Shown: positions 36,283 to 46,194, counted from the stretch's first letter. The stretch: 64,000 nucleotides of DNA from Ornithinimicrobium cerasi (GCF_003702705.1 NZ_QZMN01000003.1:62001-126000), one strand, 5' to 3'. Notes: generated by a model not told the origin, from the letters alone. Numbers and translations are program-made.

Positions 36283-37395
36283 CTATTCTGCCACCGCTTC
36301 CGGGGCGCCATCGACAGCGGCGCCCGCCAGGAGGGACCGGGCGCCCGACCGGTCCGGTTTTCCCGAGGGCAGGAGGGGTATGCCGTCGCGCCAGAGGACC
36401 TGCCGAGGCAGGGCGTGCGGGGGCAGGGTGCCGGCGAGGGCGGCGCGCAGGCCGTCCGGGGAGGGTGCCGACGTCCCGGCCCGGACGAGGAGCGCGGCGA
36501 CGCGCTGACCCCACTCGGGGTCCGGCAGTCCGACGACCAGCGCGTCGTGCACCTCCGGGAGGCGGCGCAGCGCGGTCTCGACGTCCCGCGGCTCGACCTT
36601 GTGGCCGCCGGTGACGATGACGTCGTCGAGGCGCCCGAGGACGGTGAGGCGACCGTCGCGCCATACCCCCCGGTCGTCGGTGCGGAACCACCGCGTCCCG
36701 TCGGCGTCGGTGACGAAGCGCTCCGGCGTGAGGTCGGGGCGACCGGCGTACCCGGCCGCCACCACGGGCCCGCCGAGGGAGATCCGGCCGTCGGTGGTGC
36801 CCACGTGGACCCGGACGCCGGGCAGCGGCACCCCGTCGTAGACGCAGCCGCCGCAGGTCTCGCTCATGCCGTAGGTGGTGACCACCCGCACGCCGGCCTC
36901 GCGGGCACGGGCGAGCAGGGCGGGGTCGGCGGCCGCGCCGCCGAGGAGGACCGTGACCCGGCGCAGGGCCTGCGTCCCCTCGGGGTCGTCGAGGAGACGG
37001 ACGAGCTGGGTGGGCACCAGGGAGGTCAGGCGCGGACCGTCGCCCGGCCCGAGCTCCGCCACGGCGGCGGCGAAGAGGGCGGGGCGGAACGGCATACCCG
37101 GGTCGAGCGCGACGGGCTCGGTGCCGGCGAGGACGGAGCGGGCGAGCACCTGCAGGCCTGCGACGTGGTGGGTCGGCAGGGCGAGCACCCAGCGACCGTG
37201 GCCGCCCACCACCCGGGCGGTCGCCTCGCCCGAGGCGCGGAGGGCGGGGCCGGGCAGACGCACGCGCTTGGGCGTGCCGGAGGACCCGGAGGTCTCGACG
37301 ACGACGGCGTCCGGGCCGTCCCCGTCGAGGACGGAGCGCAGGAGCGGCGCGAGGTCGGCCCAGGTGGCACCGGCGGGGACGGGGTGGTCGGTCAC
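36283..37395 (-). CDS. menE: o-Succinylbenzoate-CoA ligase MenE
   Basis: Acyl-adenylate-forming enzyme of 370 aa activating o-succinylbenzoate for menaquinone synthesis. The P-loop is TSGSSGTPKRV (residues about 35-45); later motifs are TYGMSETCGG, YAGRPDLT, WFRTDDRG and the C-terminal LPSGKPDR lysine. It is shorter than the 450-500 aa enzymes of Firmicutes because the N-terminal subdomain is reduced, as in other actinobacterial MenE. GTG overlaps the stop of the upstream lipoprotein gene. Confidence 0.92.
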   Translation of the reverse strand: MTDHPVPAGATWADLAPLLRSVLDGDGPDAVVVETSGSSGTPKRVRLPGPALRASGEATARVVGGHGRWVLALPTHHVAGLQVLARSVLAGTEPVALDPGMPFRPALFAAAVAELGPGDGPRLTSLVPTQLVRLLDDPEGTQALRRVTVLLGGAAADPALLARAREAGVRVVTTYGMSETCGGCVYDGVPLPGVRVHVGTTDGRISLGGPVVAAGYAGRPDLTPERFVTDADGTRWFRTDDRGVWRDGRLTVLGRLDDVIVTGGHKVEPRDVETALRRLPEVHDALVVGLPDPEWGQRVAALLVRAGTSAPSPDGLRAALAGTLPPHALPRQVLWRDGIPLLPSGKPDRSGARSLLAGAAVDGAPEAVAE

Positions 37396-38045
37396 CGCTC
37401 CGCGGGCTGGAAGGACCTGTCGAGGTCGACGTACCACGTGCCGTCGATCCGCGTCAGGGTGATGACCTCCTCGCCGAGCGCGTCCTGGAACAGCTCGGAG
37501 AGGTTGTCCTTGTCGACGGTGGCGGTGTCGCCGTCGACCTCGGCGCCGCTGATCTGCATGGCCTCGAGGATCGCGATCTGCTCCTCGGAGTCCAGCCCCT
37601 GCGCCTCCACGTCGGCCGACATGGCCGCGGGCAGGATCTGCCGGCACTGCTCGAGGTCGGTCTCGACCTCCACCATGGGGGTCTCGGGGTCGGTGAAGGA
37701 GATGAGGAGGTCGCACGCCTCCGGCTCGGCCAGGACGGAGGCGACGAAGAACTCCTTGGCGACGTCCGCCGCGGCCTGCCCGTCCGCGCCGCCCTCGACG
37801 TCCCCGGGGGCGGTGCTGGTGACGGCGGCGTCGTCGGCGGGCGGGGCGGCCGTCTCGGTGGTCGAGGCGCTGTCGCTCGTCGCGGCGGTGTCGGCGGGCG
37901 GGGCGGCCGGCTCGGTTGTCCCGGTCGCGGCGTCGGCGTCGGAGGTGGCCGTGGCGGTCGGGGCCTCGACGACCTCGCCCCCGTCGTCGCAGGCGGTCAG
38001 CAGCAGCACCGGCACAGCCAGCGTGGCGGCGAGGGCGCGTCGCAT
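37392..38045 (-). CDS. Putative lipoprotein, Ala/Thr/Pro-rich linker
   Basis: Predicted secreted lipoprotein of 217 aa. The signal peptide MRRALAATLAVPVLLLTAC gives acylated Cys19. A low-complexity linker contains two copies of AAPPAD from a direct DNA repeat (near 37833 and 37894). The C-terminal domain, about residues 95-215, has DLLISFTDPET and a terminal DGTWYVDLDRSF, reminiscent of NTF2/DUF4878-like lipoprotein domains; I am not sure of the family. Its stop overlaps menE (GTGA). AAGGA precedes the ATG. Confidence 0.7.
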   Translation of the reverse strand: MRRALAATLAVPVLLLTACDDGGEVVEAPTATATSDADAATGTTEPAAPPADTAATSDSASTTETAAPPADDAAVTSTAPGDVEGGADGQAAADVAKEFFVASVLAEPEACDLLISFTDPETPMVEVETDLEQCRQILPAAMSADVEAQGLDSEEQIAILEAMQISGAEVDGDTATVDKDNLSELFQDALGEEVITLTRIDGTWYVDLDRSFQPAER

Positions 38046-38210
38046 GAGATGAGGTCCTTCCCCGGGCGGATCAGTCGTGGACGAACAGTCAGTGTCGCAC
38101 GCGGGGCAGCGGGGCCCCCACCGGAGCGCGTCGTGCCCGGCCGCTGGCGACGCGTCCACCGGCGCCGGCGCGTCGAGCCGGCACGAGCAGCGCGTCGTCC
38201 CGCCGACGGG

Positions 38211-39146
38211 TCAGAAGTACCAGGGGAAGGGGCTCCAGTCGGGGTCGCGCTTCTCCAGGAACGCCTCCTTGCCCTCGACGGCCTCGTCGGTCATGTAGGC
38301 CAGCCGGGTCGCCTCCCCGGCGAACACCTGCTGCCCCATCAGCCCGTCGTCGGTGAGGTTGAACGCGAACTTCAGCATCCGCTGGGCCGTCGGGCTCTTG
38401 CCGAGGATCTCGCGGGCGACCTGCACCGACTCGGTCTCCAGCTCGGCGTGCTCGGCGACGATGTTGACCGCGCCCATCCGCTGCATGGTCTCCGCGTCGT
38501 AGGCGCGGCCGAGGAAGAAGATCTCCCGCGCGACCTTCTGCCCCACCTGCTTGGCGAGGTAGGCCGAGCCGTAGCCCGCGTCGAAGGACCCCACGTCGGC
38601 GTCGGTCTGCTTGAACCGCGCGTGCTCCCGCGAGGCGATCGTCAGGTCGCACACCACGTGGAGGCTGTGCCCGCCCCCGGCCGCCCAGCCGCTCACGACC
38701 GCGACGACGACCTTCGGCATGGTGCGGATCAGCCGCTGGACCTCGAGGATGTGCAGCCGTCCGCCCTCGGCCCTGACCCGAGCAGGGTCGACGGTGTCCA
38801 CCGTCTCGCCCGCGGCGTACTGGTAGCCGCTCCGCCCCCGGATGCGCTGGTCGCCGCCGGAGCAGAACGCCCAGCCGCCGTCCTTGGGCGAGGGGCCGTT
38901 GCCGGTGAGCAGCACGACGCCGACGTCCGGGGTCTGGCGCGCGTGGTCGAGCGTGCGGTAGAGCTCGTCGACGGTGTGCGGCCGGAAGGCGTTGCGCACC
39001 TCGGGCCGGTCGAACGCGATCCGCACGCACCCCAGCTCGACGTGCCGGTGGTAGGTGATGTCGACGAGGTCCGCGAACCCCTCGACCTCCCGCCACTGCG
39101 TCGGGTCGAAAGGGTCGTTCGCCGCGGACGCGGTCTGCTCGCTCAC
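38211..39146 (-). CDS. menB: 1,4-dihydroxy-2-naphthoyl-CoA synthase MenB
   Basis: Crotonase-fold enzyme of 311 aa forming the naphthoate ring from o-succinylbenzoyl-CoA. Family motifs: FCSGGDQRIRG (oxyanion loop), VSGWAAGGGHSLHVVCDL, and DADVGSFDAGYGSAYLA with the catalytic Asp/Ser/Tyr set. The C-terminal helix ends DPDWSPFPWYF as in other actinobacterial MenB. GTG 39146 lies 6 nt after a TAGTCT -10, so it has its own leaderless promoter. A copy of the dispersed octamer is 9 bp upstream of that hexamer. Confidence 0.97.
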   Translation of the reverse strand: MSEQTASAANDPFDPTQWREVEGFADLVDITYHRHVELGCVRIAFDRPEVRNAFRPHTVDELYRTLDHARQTPDVGVVLLTGNGPSPKDGGWAFCSGGDQRIRGRSGYQYAAGETVDTVDPARVRAEGGRLHILEVQRLIRTMPKVVVAVVSGWAAGGGHSLHVVCDLTIASREHARFKQTDADVGSFDAGYGSAYLAKQVGQKVAREIFFLGRAYDAETMQRMGAVNIVAEHAELETESVQVAREILGKSPTAQRMLKFAFNLTDDGLMGQQVFAGEATRLAYMTDEAVEGKEAFLEKRDPDWSPFPWYF

Positions 39147-39152
39147 CCGGTC

Positions 39153-39158
39153 AGACTA
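39153..39158 (-). promoter_or_regulatory. -10 box of menB
   Basis: TAGTCT on the minus strand ends 6 nt before GTG 39146; leaderless arrangement. Confidence 0.5.
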
Positions 39159-39175
39159 GGGGAGCGGGTATGCCG

Positions 39176-39595
39176 TCAGCTGTCGCGGCTGGACAGCACG
39201 CAGAACTCGTTGCCCTCGGGGTCGGCGAGCACCGTCCAGGTCACCTGCTCGGGGTCCTGGCCGACGTCGACCCTGGTCGCGCCGAGGTCGAGCAGGCGCT
39301 GGATCTCGGCGTCGCGGTCCTGCGAGGAGTGCGGGGCGAGGTCGATGTGCAGGCGGTTCTTGAGGGTCTTGCCCTCCGGGACGGGGACGAAGACGAGGCC
39401 CTGTCCACGCCTCATCCACGTCTCGAGGTCCCTCACCGGTCCCTCCTCGTGCTCCTCCAGCGCGTGCCGCGGTACCGCGACCGCCTCCTCCGCGGTGTCG
39501 TGGACGACGACCCAGTCCAGGGCCTCCGCCCACCAGCGGGCCTGCGCCTGGGCGTCCCGGCAGTCGACGACGATCGTGTACCACTTCAGTGCCAT
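39176..39595 (-). CDS. VOC/glyoxalase-like superfamily protein
   Basis: Single-domain vicinal oxygen chelate fold protein, 139 aa, with two beta-alpha-beta-beta-beta repeats (WYTIVVDCRDAQAQARWWAEAL and HIDLAPHSSQDRDAEIQRLLDLGATRV). The C-terminal DPEGNEFCVL is the usual end motif with the metal-binding Glu. Actinobacterial members bind small molecules or antibiotics; the substrate is unknown. Its stop lies 2 bp downstream of the octamer copy at 39167. Confidence 0.85.
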   Translation of the reverse strand: MALKWYTIVVDCRDAQAQARWWAEALDWVVVHDTAEEAVAVPRHALEEHEEGPVRDLETWMRRGQGLVFVPVPEGKTLKNRLHIDLAPHSSQDRDAEIQRLLDLGATRVDVGQDPEQVTWTVLADPEGNEFCVLSSRDS

Positions 39596-39734
39596 GACGC
39601 CCACCATGCCGCAGCCGCGCCCGCGCCGCACCCGGCCGGGACGTCGTCGCGGACAGCAGCGGTCCGCGACCCCCACGACCACCCCCCCAGCCCCGGGCCC
39701 GCGGCCGCCCCCGCGACCGGTGCACGGGGCGGCA

Positions 39735-39740
39735 TACCCT
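39735..39740 (+). promoter_or_regulatory. -10 box of menC, overlapping a GGCATACC motif
   Basis: TACCCT ends 6 nt before ATG 39747. It is part of GGCATACCCT, so the dispersed octamer (39731-39738) contributes the first four bases of the -10 hexamer. Confidence 0.5.
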
Positions 39741-39746
39741 CGGGCC

Positions 39747-40754
39747 ATGCCGGCGATCCCCACCCCCGACGAGCTGCTCGACGCCGCGCACGTCGTCACG
39801 CTGCCGATGCGCGTGCGCTTCCGCGGTGTCACCGAGCGGGAGGTGGTCCTCCTCCGCGGCCCTGCGGGGTGGGCCGAGTGGGCGCCGTTCCCCGAGTACG
39901 CCGACGCCGACGCCGCCCGCTGGCTGGCCGCCGCCGTGGAGCTCGGGTGGGGGGACGTCCCTCCGCCCGTCCGCCCGGACGTCGGCGTCAACGCCACCGT
40001 GCCTGCCGTGGCGGCCGCTCAGGTGGAGGGGGTGCTGGCGCGCTTCGACGGGTGCCGCACCGCCAAGGTCAAGGTCGCCGAACCCGGGCAGTCGCTCGCC
40101 GACGACGTCGCCCGCGTCGTCGAGGTCCGGCGGCTCATGGGGCCCGGCGCGCGGGTCCGCGTCGACGCCAACGGCGCCTGGACGGTGACCGAGGCGGTCA
40201 CCGCCTTGACCGCCCTGGACCGCTCGGACCTGGAGTACGCCGAGCAGCCCTGCGCCTCGGTCGAGGAGCTCGGGGCCCTGCGCGTCGCCCTCGCCCGCGC
40301 CGGGGTCGACGTCCCCGTGGCCGCCGACGAGTCGATCCGCCGGGCCGAGGACCCGCTGCGGGTGGCCCGGGAGAACGCGGCGGACCTCGTCGTGGTCAAG
40401 GTCGCACCGCTGGGCGGCGTGGCCCGGGCCCTGGAGGTCGTCGAGGCCTGCGGCCTGCCGGCCGTCGTCTCCTCCGCGCTCGACACCTCCGTGTGCCTCG
40501 CCGCCGGGGTCCGCCTCGCGGCGGCCCTCCCGACCCTTGAGCACGACTGCGGTCTGGGCACCGCCGCCCTCCTCGCCGCCGACGTCGTGGCGGACCCCCT
40601 GCTGCCGCGGGCCGGGCGGCTGACGGTGGACCGGGCCGACGCGGCCCGGGACGCGGTCGACCCCGCCCGCCTCGCGGCATACCGGACCGGCGCGGAGCGC
40701 GAGACCTGGTGGCGCGACCGTCTGTCCCGGGCCGCGGCCCGCCTCCGCGACTGA
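39747..40754 (+). CDS. menC: o-Succinylbenzoate synthase MenC
   Basis: Enolase-superfamily dehydratase of 335 aa converting SHCHC to o-succinylbenzoate. The catalytic Lys pair is TAKVKVAE; metal ligands are in RVDANGAW (Asp), LEYAEQP (Glu) and VAADESI (Asp), with VVKVAPLGG giving the second lysine. It is on the plus strand, opposite the other men genes, with its own TACCCT -10. GlnR-like boxes of amt start 4 bp after its stop. Confidence 0.94.
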   Translation: MPAIPTPDELLDAAHVVTLPMRVRFRGVTEREVVLLRGPAGWAEWAPFPEYADADAARWLAAAVELGWGDVPPPVRPDVGVNATVPAVAAAQVEGVLARFDGCRTAKVKVAEPGQSLADDVARVVEVRRLMGPGARVRVDANGAWTVTEAVTALTALDRSDLEYAEQPCASVEELGALRVALARAGVDVPVAADESIRRAEDPLRVARENAADLVVVKVAPLGGVARALEVVEACGLPAVVSSALDTSVCLAAGVRLAAALPTLEHDCGLGTAALLAADVVADPLLPRAGRLTVDRADAARDAVDPARLAAYRTGAERETWWRDRLSRAAARLRD

Positions 40755-40757
40755 GGT

Positions 40758-40816
40758 TTTACCTCCCCGAAACACGGGCAACCAAGACGTAACACGAGCA
40801 CGCGCGCTCCCGAAAC
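40758..40816 (+). promoter_or_regulatory. GlnR-type nitrogen-control boxes upstream of amt
   Basis: TTTAC-N6-GAAAC (40758-40773) is followed by GCAAC-N6-GTAAC (40778-40793), and another GAAAC lies at 40812-40816. These match the actinobacterial GlnR pattern gTnAC-N6-GaAAC arranged as adjacent a/b sites. They lie about 95-150 bp before the ammonium transporter start. Confidence 0.65.
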
Positions 40817-40907
40817 ATGCCTGCCCTTGACTGGGCGGACAGCGGCCCCCCGCCCCCGACGACGTGACGCGGGGAGGCCGTCCCACTCACAACAAGGAGG
40901 CAGACAG

Positions 40908-42179
<1,272 letters not shown>

Positions 42180-42246
42180 GCCCAGACCGTCCCGTCGGCC
42201 GGCCGCTCCGGGACGGCGGCCGGCACCGGGACCCGGCTCGAGCACG

Positions 42247-42280
42247 GCGGGGCACCCTCCAGGACGGGAGGGTGCCCCGC
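42247..42280 (+). terminator. Terminator after amt
   Basis: Perfect 14-bp stem (42247-42260 with 42267-42280) around the loop AGGACG, followed by TCTCGTG, 67 bp after the amt stop. Confidence 0.8.
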
Positions 42281-42379
42281 TCTCGTGCGCCCGCCCGGTC
42301 GCGACCGGCGGGTCGGCGTGGATGGTCCGACCAGTCCGCACGGACGGTCCGGCGGCTCGGGACGGACAGGTCGGTGCTG

Positions 42380-42844
42380 TCAGGCCTCGAGCAGCTCCTG
42401 CAGCAGGCGGCGCAGCTCGGCGCGGTCGGCGGGGGAGAGCGCGGAGACGGCTGCGTCCGCCGCGGCGCGCCTGCGGTCGCGGACGCGCCCGACGGTATGC
42501 CGTCCCTCCGGCGTGAGCGCGAGCAGCACCGCCCGGCGGTCGGTCGGGTCGGGGGAGCGGGACAGCAGCCCCGCTGCCTCGAGGGCGTCGGCGACCTCGG
42601 TGGCCGAGCGGGGGGCGATGCCGAGGTGGTCGGCGAGGTGGGAGACGCGGACCCCGCCGCCGTCGTCGTCGGCATCCTCGGCCATCCGACGGGACAGCCG
42701 GGCGAGCGCCAGCAGCGCCCGCTCCTGGTGCGGCGAGAGCGCGTGCCCGGCCGCCTCCTGCAGGCCCAGCGACCGCCAGCGGCGGGCGAGGCGCAGGAGC
42801 AGGTCCACCTCGGTGGCGTCGGGGGGAGGTGACGAGGACGTCAT
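42380..42844 (-). CDS. MarR family regulator, divergent from ABC transporter
   Basis: Winged-helix repressor of 154 aa (HTH segment HLADHLGIAPRSATEVADALEAAGLLSRSPDPTDRRA). It is divergent from an ABC exporter gene with 114 bp between them, the usual layout for a MarR repressor controlling its neighbour. ATG 42844 follows TATGCT by 6 nt on the minus strand (leaderless). The region contains GAGG-TAG-CCTC (42875-42885), a candidate half-palindromic operator. Confidence 0.88.
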   Translation of the reverse strand: MTSSSPPPDATEVDLLLRLARRWRSLGLQEAAGHALSPHQERALLALARLSRRMAEDADDDGGGVRVSHLADHLGIAPRSATEVADALEAAGLLSRSPDPTDRRAVLLALTPEGRHTVGRVRDRRRAAADAAVSALSPADRAELRRLLQELLEA

Positions 42845-42850
42845 ACCCCG

Positions 42851-42885
42851 AGCATAGCGAGGCGAGGAAATAAAGAGGTAGCCTC
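42851..42885. promoter_or_regulatory. Divergent marR/ABC control region
   Basis: TATGCT (minus strand, 42851-42856) is 6 nt before the MarR ATG. An AT-rich GAAATAAAGA stretch and the small palindrome GAGG-TAG-CCTC (42875-42885) sit where a MarR dimer could block both genes. Operator identity is inferred from position. Confidence 0.4.
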
Positions 42886-42958
42886 CGTAGTTGACCAGGG
42901 TGCACCGACTTCCCTCGCCGGCCACGACGACCGGCTCCACCGACGAAAGGAGAAGCGC

Positions 42959-44881
42959 ATGAACGACTTCTCTTCCCTCGCCTCCGGGCACGGGCTGGGC
43001 GACCGCGGCGGACGCGGCGACCGCGGTCCCGGCTCCGGTTCCCGCCGCGACCCCCGCGACCAGGCCCAGCTCCGGGCCCACCCGGTCAGCGGCCGACGCG
43101 TCCTGGCCCTCTTCGCCCCGCACCGCTGGCCGGTCGCCGTGGTGCTCACCCTCATCGTCACCAGCTCGGCGCTCGGGCTGGCCAGCCCCTTCCTCGTCAA
43201 GGAGATCGTGGACGTCGCGATCCCCGAGCAGGACGTGCGGCTGCTCCTGATCCTCGTCGGCGTGATGGTCGGGGTGGCCGTCGTCACCGCCGTGCTCGGC
43301 GTCGTCCAGACCTGGATCAGCACGACGGTCGGGCAGCGGATCATGCACCGGCTGCGGACCGACCTGTTCACCCACGTGCAGCGCCAGCCGCTGAGCTTCT
43401 TCACCCGCACGCGCTCGGGCGAGGTGCAGTCACGGCTCACGCACGACGTCTCGGGGCTCCAGGGGGTCGTCACCTCGACCGCCACCTCGCTGGCGGGCAA
43501 CGTCGCCACCGTGGTCGGCACCCTCGTCGCGATGCTCGCGCTGAGCCCGACCCTGGCGGTGCTCTCGCTCGTGGTCATCCCGCCCGCCGTTCTCGTCACG
43601 CGCTCGGTCGCCCGGCTGCGGCGCGACGCGACCGACAAGCGGCAGAAGGCGCTCGCCTCGCTGCACGGCCAGGTGGAGGAGTCGCTGTCCGTCAGCGGCG
43701 CCCGGCTGAGCAAGACGCTCGGGGCGGGGGAGCAGCTCGCCCAGCGCTTCGCCGGGTCGAGCTCCGGGCTGCTGGACCTCGAGGTCGCCGCCCAGATCGC
43801 CGGGCGGTGGCGCACCGCCACGATGGGCATCGTCTTCGCCGTGGTCCCGGCCGCGCTCTACCTCGTCGCCGGCCTGCCCGTGACCGGCGCCGGGATCTCG
43901 ATCGGGACGCTCGTCGCCTTCACCGCGCTGCAGGCCGGGATCTTCCGGCCGGTGATGGGGCTGCTGTCGCTCGGCGTGCAGGTGACGGCCTCGATGGCGC
44001 TGTTCAGCCGCATCTTCGAGTACCTCGACCTCCCGCTCGACGTCGCCGAGCCGACCCCCGACCGGGCCCGCCACCTCGACCCGGCCACCGCCCGCGGCGA
44101 GCTGCGGCTCGAGGGCGTCAGCTACACCTACGACGCGGACGCCGACGACGCGCACGCGGCGCTCACCGACGTCGACCTCGTCATCCCCGCCGGCGCCACC
44201 GTCGCGCTGGTCGGCCGGACCGGGTCGGGCAAGAGCACCCTCGCGTCCCTGCTCACCCGCCTCGACGACCCGACGAGCGGTCGCGTGACCCTCGACGGCG
44301 TCGACCTGCGCGACCTGCCCTCCGCCGAGCGCGCCGCCGTGATGGGCGTGGTCTCCCAGGAGACCTACCTCCTGCACGCGACCGTCCGCGAGAACCTGCG
44401 GTTCGCCAACCCCGACGCCACCGACGAGCAGCTCGAGCAGGCCGCGCGCGACGCGCAGGTCCACGAGCTCATCGCCTCGCTGCCGCAGGGCTACGACACC
44501 GTGGTCGGCGCCCGCGGCCACCGGTTCTCCGGCGGGGAGCAGCAGCGCCTGGCGCTGGCCCGCACGCTGCTGCGCGACCCGCAGGTGCTCGTCCTGGACG
44601 AGGCGACGAGCGCGCTCGACACCCGCACCGAGGCCGCCGTCCAGACCGCCCTGGCCCGGGTGGGCCGGGGTCGGACGGTCGTGATGATCGCCCACCGGCT
44701 CTCCACGGTGCGAGACGCCGACCTGGTCGTCGTGCTCGACGGGGGCAGGGTCGTCGAGCAGGGGACCCACGAGGATCTCCTCGAGCTCGGGGGCAGGTAT
44801 GCCGCGCTCGTCGCCGCGGGGGTCCGCGACGGGTCCTCCGGGGCCCGCGCGGACGACGGGCCGATGACGCTCGCCGCCTGA
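42959..44881 (+). CDS. ABC exporter, fused membrane and ATPase domains
   Basis: Type IV ABC half-transporter of 640 aa: a Gly/Arg-rich N-terminus (1-45), six TM segments (about 50-340), then an ATPase domain with Walker A VGRTGSGKST, Q-loop SQETYLL, signature FSGGEQQR, Walker B VLVLDEAT and H-loop AHRLS. It would act as a homodimer exporting a drug, lipid or peptide. ATG 42959 has AAAGGAGAAG upstream. Divergence from a MarR gene suggests an inducible efflux pump. A dispersed octamer copy lies inside its last codons and another just after the stop. Confidence 0.93.
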   Translation: MNDFSSLASGHGLGDRGGRGDRGPGSGSRRDPRDQAQLRAHPVSGRRVLALFAPHRWPVAVVLTLIVTSSALGLASPFLVKEIVDVAIPEQDVRLLLILVGVMVGVAVVTAVLGVVQTWISTTVGQRIMHRLRTDLFTHVQRQPLSFFTRTRSGEVQSRLTHDVSGLQGVVTSTATSLAGNVATVVGTLVAMLALSPTLAVLSLVVIPPAVLVTRSVARLRRDATDKRQKALASLHGQVEESLSVSGARLSKTLGAGEQLAQRFAGSSSGLLDLEVAAQIAGRWRTATMGIVFAVVPAALYLVAGLPVTGAGISIGTLVAFTALQAGIFRPVMGLLSLGVQVTASMALFSRIFEYLDLPLDVAEPTPDRARHLDPATARGELRLEGVSYTYDADADDAHAALTDVDLVIPAGATVALVGRTGSGKSTLASLLTRLDDPTSGRVTLDGVDLRDLPSAERAAVMGVVSQETYLLHATVRENLRFANPDATDEQLEQAARDAQVHELIASLPQGYDTVVGARGHRFSGGEQQRLALARTLLRDPQVLVLDEATSALDTRTEAAVQTALARVGRGRTVVMIAHRLSTVRDADLVVVLDGGRVVEQGTHEDLLELGGRYAALVAAGVRDGSSGARADDGPMTLAA

Positions 44882-44904
44882 GCGGCATACCCGTCAGGAA
44901 CGCG

Positions 44905-44934
44905 TTAGGCGCGCCCGCCGCCGGGCGATATCCT
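44905..44934 (+). promoter_or_regulatory. Promoter of cold-shock gene
   Basis: TTAGGC (44905-44910) and TATCCT (44929-44934) are 18 bp apart, giving a leader of about 37 nt before GTG 44978. Confidence 0.45.
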
Positions 44935-44977
44935 CGGGAGACCCCGATCCACCCCCGACCATCTCAAGAGGTGCCCC

Positions 44978-45379
44978 GTGCCCACCGGCAAGGTCAGGTT
45001 CTACGACGAGGACAAGGGCTTCGGCTTCCTGTCCAGCGACGAGGGACAGGATGTCTTCGTCCCCCGCTCCGCGCTGCCCGAGGGTGTCGAGGTGCTCAAG
45101 CGCGGCGCCCGTGTGGAGTTCGACATCGTGGCCGGCAAGCGGGGCGACCAGGCGCTGCACGTGCGGCTGCTCGAGCCGGCGCCGACGGTGACCCGCGGGC
45201 TGACGCTGCGTGACCGCAAGCCGGCCGAGGAGATGGTGCCCGTCATCGAGGACCTCATCACCCTGCTCGACCAGACGTCCAACTCCCTCCGCCGGGGTCA
45301 CTACCCCGACCGCACCCACGGCTCCGCGATGGCCAAGGCGCTGCGTGCGGTCGCCGACCAGTTCGAGGCGGGCACCTGA
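44978..45379 (+). CDS. Cold-shock domain protein with C-terminal extension
   Basis: Protein of 133 aa. The N-terminal cold-shock domain (residues 1-67, GKVRFYDEDKGFGFLSSDEGQDVFVPRSAL) binds single-stranded RNA/DNA through the RNP motifs; the second motif is VFVPRS rather than VFVHFS. An extra C-terminal helical region (about 70-133) is absent from the 67-aa CspA class but known in actinobacterial Csp fusions. The next gene (DUF3027) starts 2 bp after its stop, a conserved pair. Confidence 0.92.
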   Translation: MPTGKVRFYDEDKGFGFLSSDEGQDVFVPRSALPEGVEVLKRGARVEFDIVAGKRGDQALHVRLLEPAPTVTRGLTLRDRKPAEEMVPVIEDLITLLDQTSNSLRRGHYPDRTHGSAMAKALRAVADQFEAGT

Positions 45380-45381
45380 CC

Positions 45382-46128
45382 GTGGCTGCGACCAGGCCCG
45401 ACGTCGTCCTCACCTCCGCCGTGGAGGTGGCGAGGGCCGCCGCGGAGGAGATCGCCGAGCCGGGCACGGTGGGCGAGCACCTCGGCGTCGTCATGGAGGG
45501 CGACCGGGTGGCGACGCACTCGTTCGGCTGCACCGCGACGGCATACCCCGGGTGGCACTGGGCGGTGACCCTCTCGCGCGTCCCCCGCGCGCGCAAGGCG
45601 ACGATCAGCGAGGTGCACCTGCTCCCGTCCGAGGGCGCGCTCCTGTCCCCCGAGTGGGTCCCGTATGCCGAGCGGCTCGCCCCGGGCGACATCGGCGCCG
45701 GTGACCTGACGCCCTACGTCGAGGAGGACCCTCGGCTCGAGGCCGGCTGGGAGGCGACCGGTGAGGAGGACGTCGACCAGGTCGCGATCTGGGAGCTGGG
45801 TCTGGGACGCGAGCGCGTGCTGTCGGCGGAGGGCCGCGAGGCGGCGGCGACCCGTTGGCAGGAGGGTGAGCACGGTCCGGAGAGCGAGGTGGCCCGCAAG
45901 GCCCCGAGACCCTGCGGGACCTGCGGCTTCTTCCTGCCGATGGCGGGCGCGCTGCGCTCGGTCTTCGGGGTCTGCGCCAACGAGTGGTCGCCCGCCGACG
46001 GGTCGGTGGTGTCCCTGCGGTTCGGCTGCGGCGCGCACAGCGAGGTCGACGTGGAGCGGCGCGAGCCCGAGCGCATCGACCCGCCGGTGCTCGACGACGA
46101 GAGCGAGATCGAGTTCGTCGACCGCTGA
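45382..46128 (+). CDS. DUF3027 protein with cysteine motif
   Basis: Conserved actinobacterial protein of 248 aa, paired with the cold-shock gene with only 2 bp between them. The N-terminal domain contains DRVATHSFGCTATAYPGWHWAVTLSR (split here by the dispersed octamer, encoding TAYP). The C-terminal CGTCGFFLP...GVCANEW...FGCGAHSE supplies four cysteines that could bind zinc. No function is known; co-occurrence with the Csp suggests RNA- or stress-related work. Confidence 0.85.
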   Translation: MAATRPDVVLTSAVEVARAAAEEIAEPGTVGEHLGVVMEGDRVATHSFGCTATAYPGWHWAVTLSRVPRARKATISEVHLLPSEGALLSPEWVPYAERLAPGDIGAGDLTPYVEEDPRLEAGWEATGEEDVDQVAIWELGLGRERVLSAEGREAAATRWQEGEHGPESEVARKAPRPCGTCGFFLPMAGALRSVFGVCANEWSPADGSVVSLRFGCGAHSEVDVERREPERIDPPVLDDESEIEFVDR

Positions 46129-46194
46129 CGGGCTCCGGGACGGACGGGGCTCAGGCGGTGGAAGTGCCGAGCGGGTGCGGCCTCGGGGGCGACG

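Noticed and set aside
37833-37919. Direct DNA repeat in the lipoprotein linker as a mobile element
   Set aside because: It encodes repeated AAPPAD in a low-complexity linker; ordinary coding repeat.
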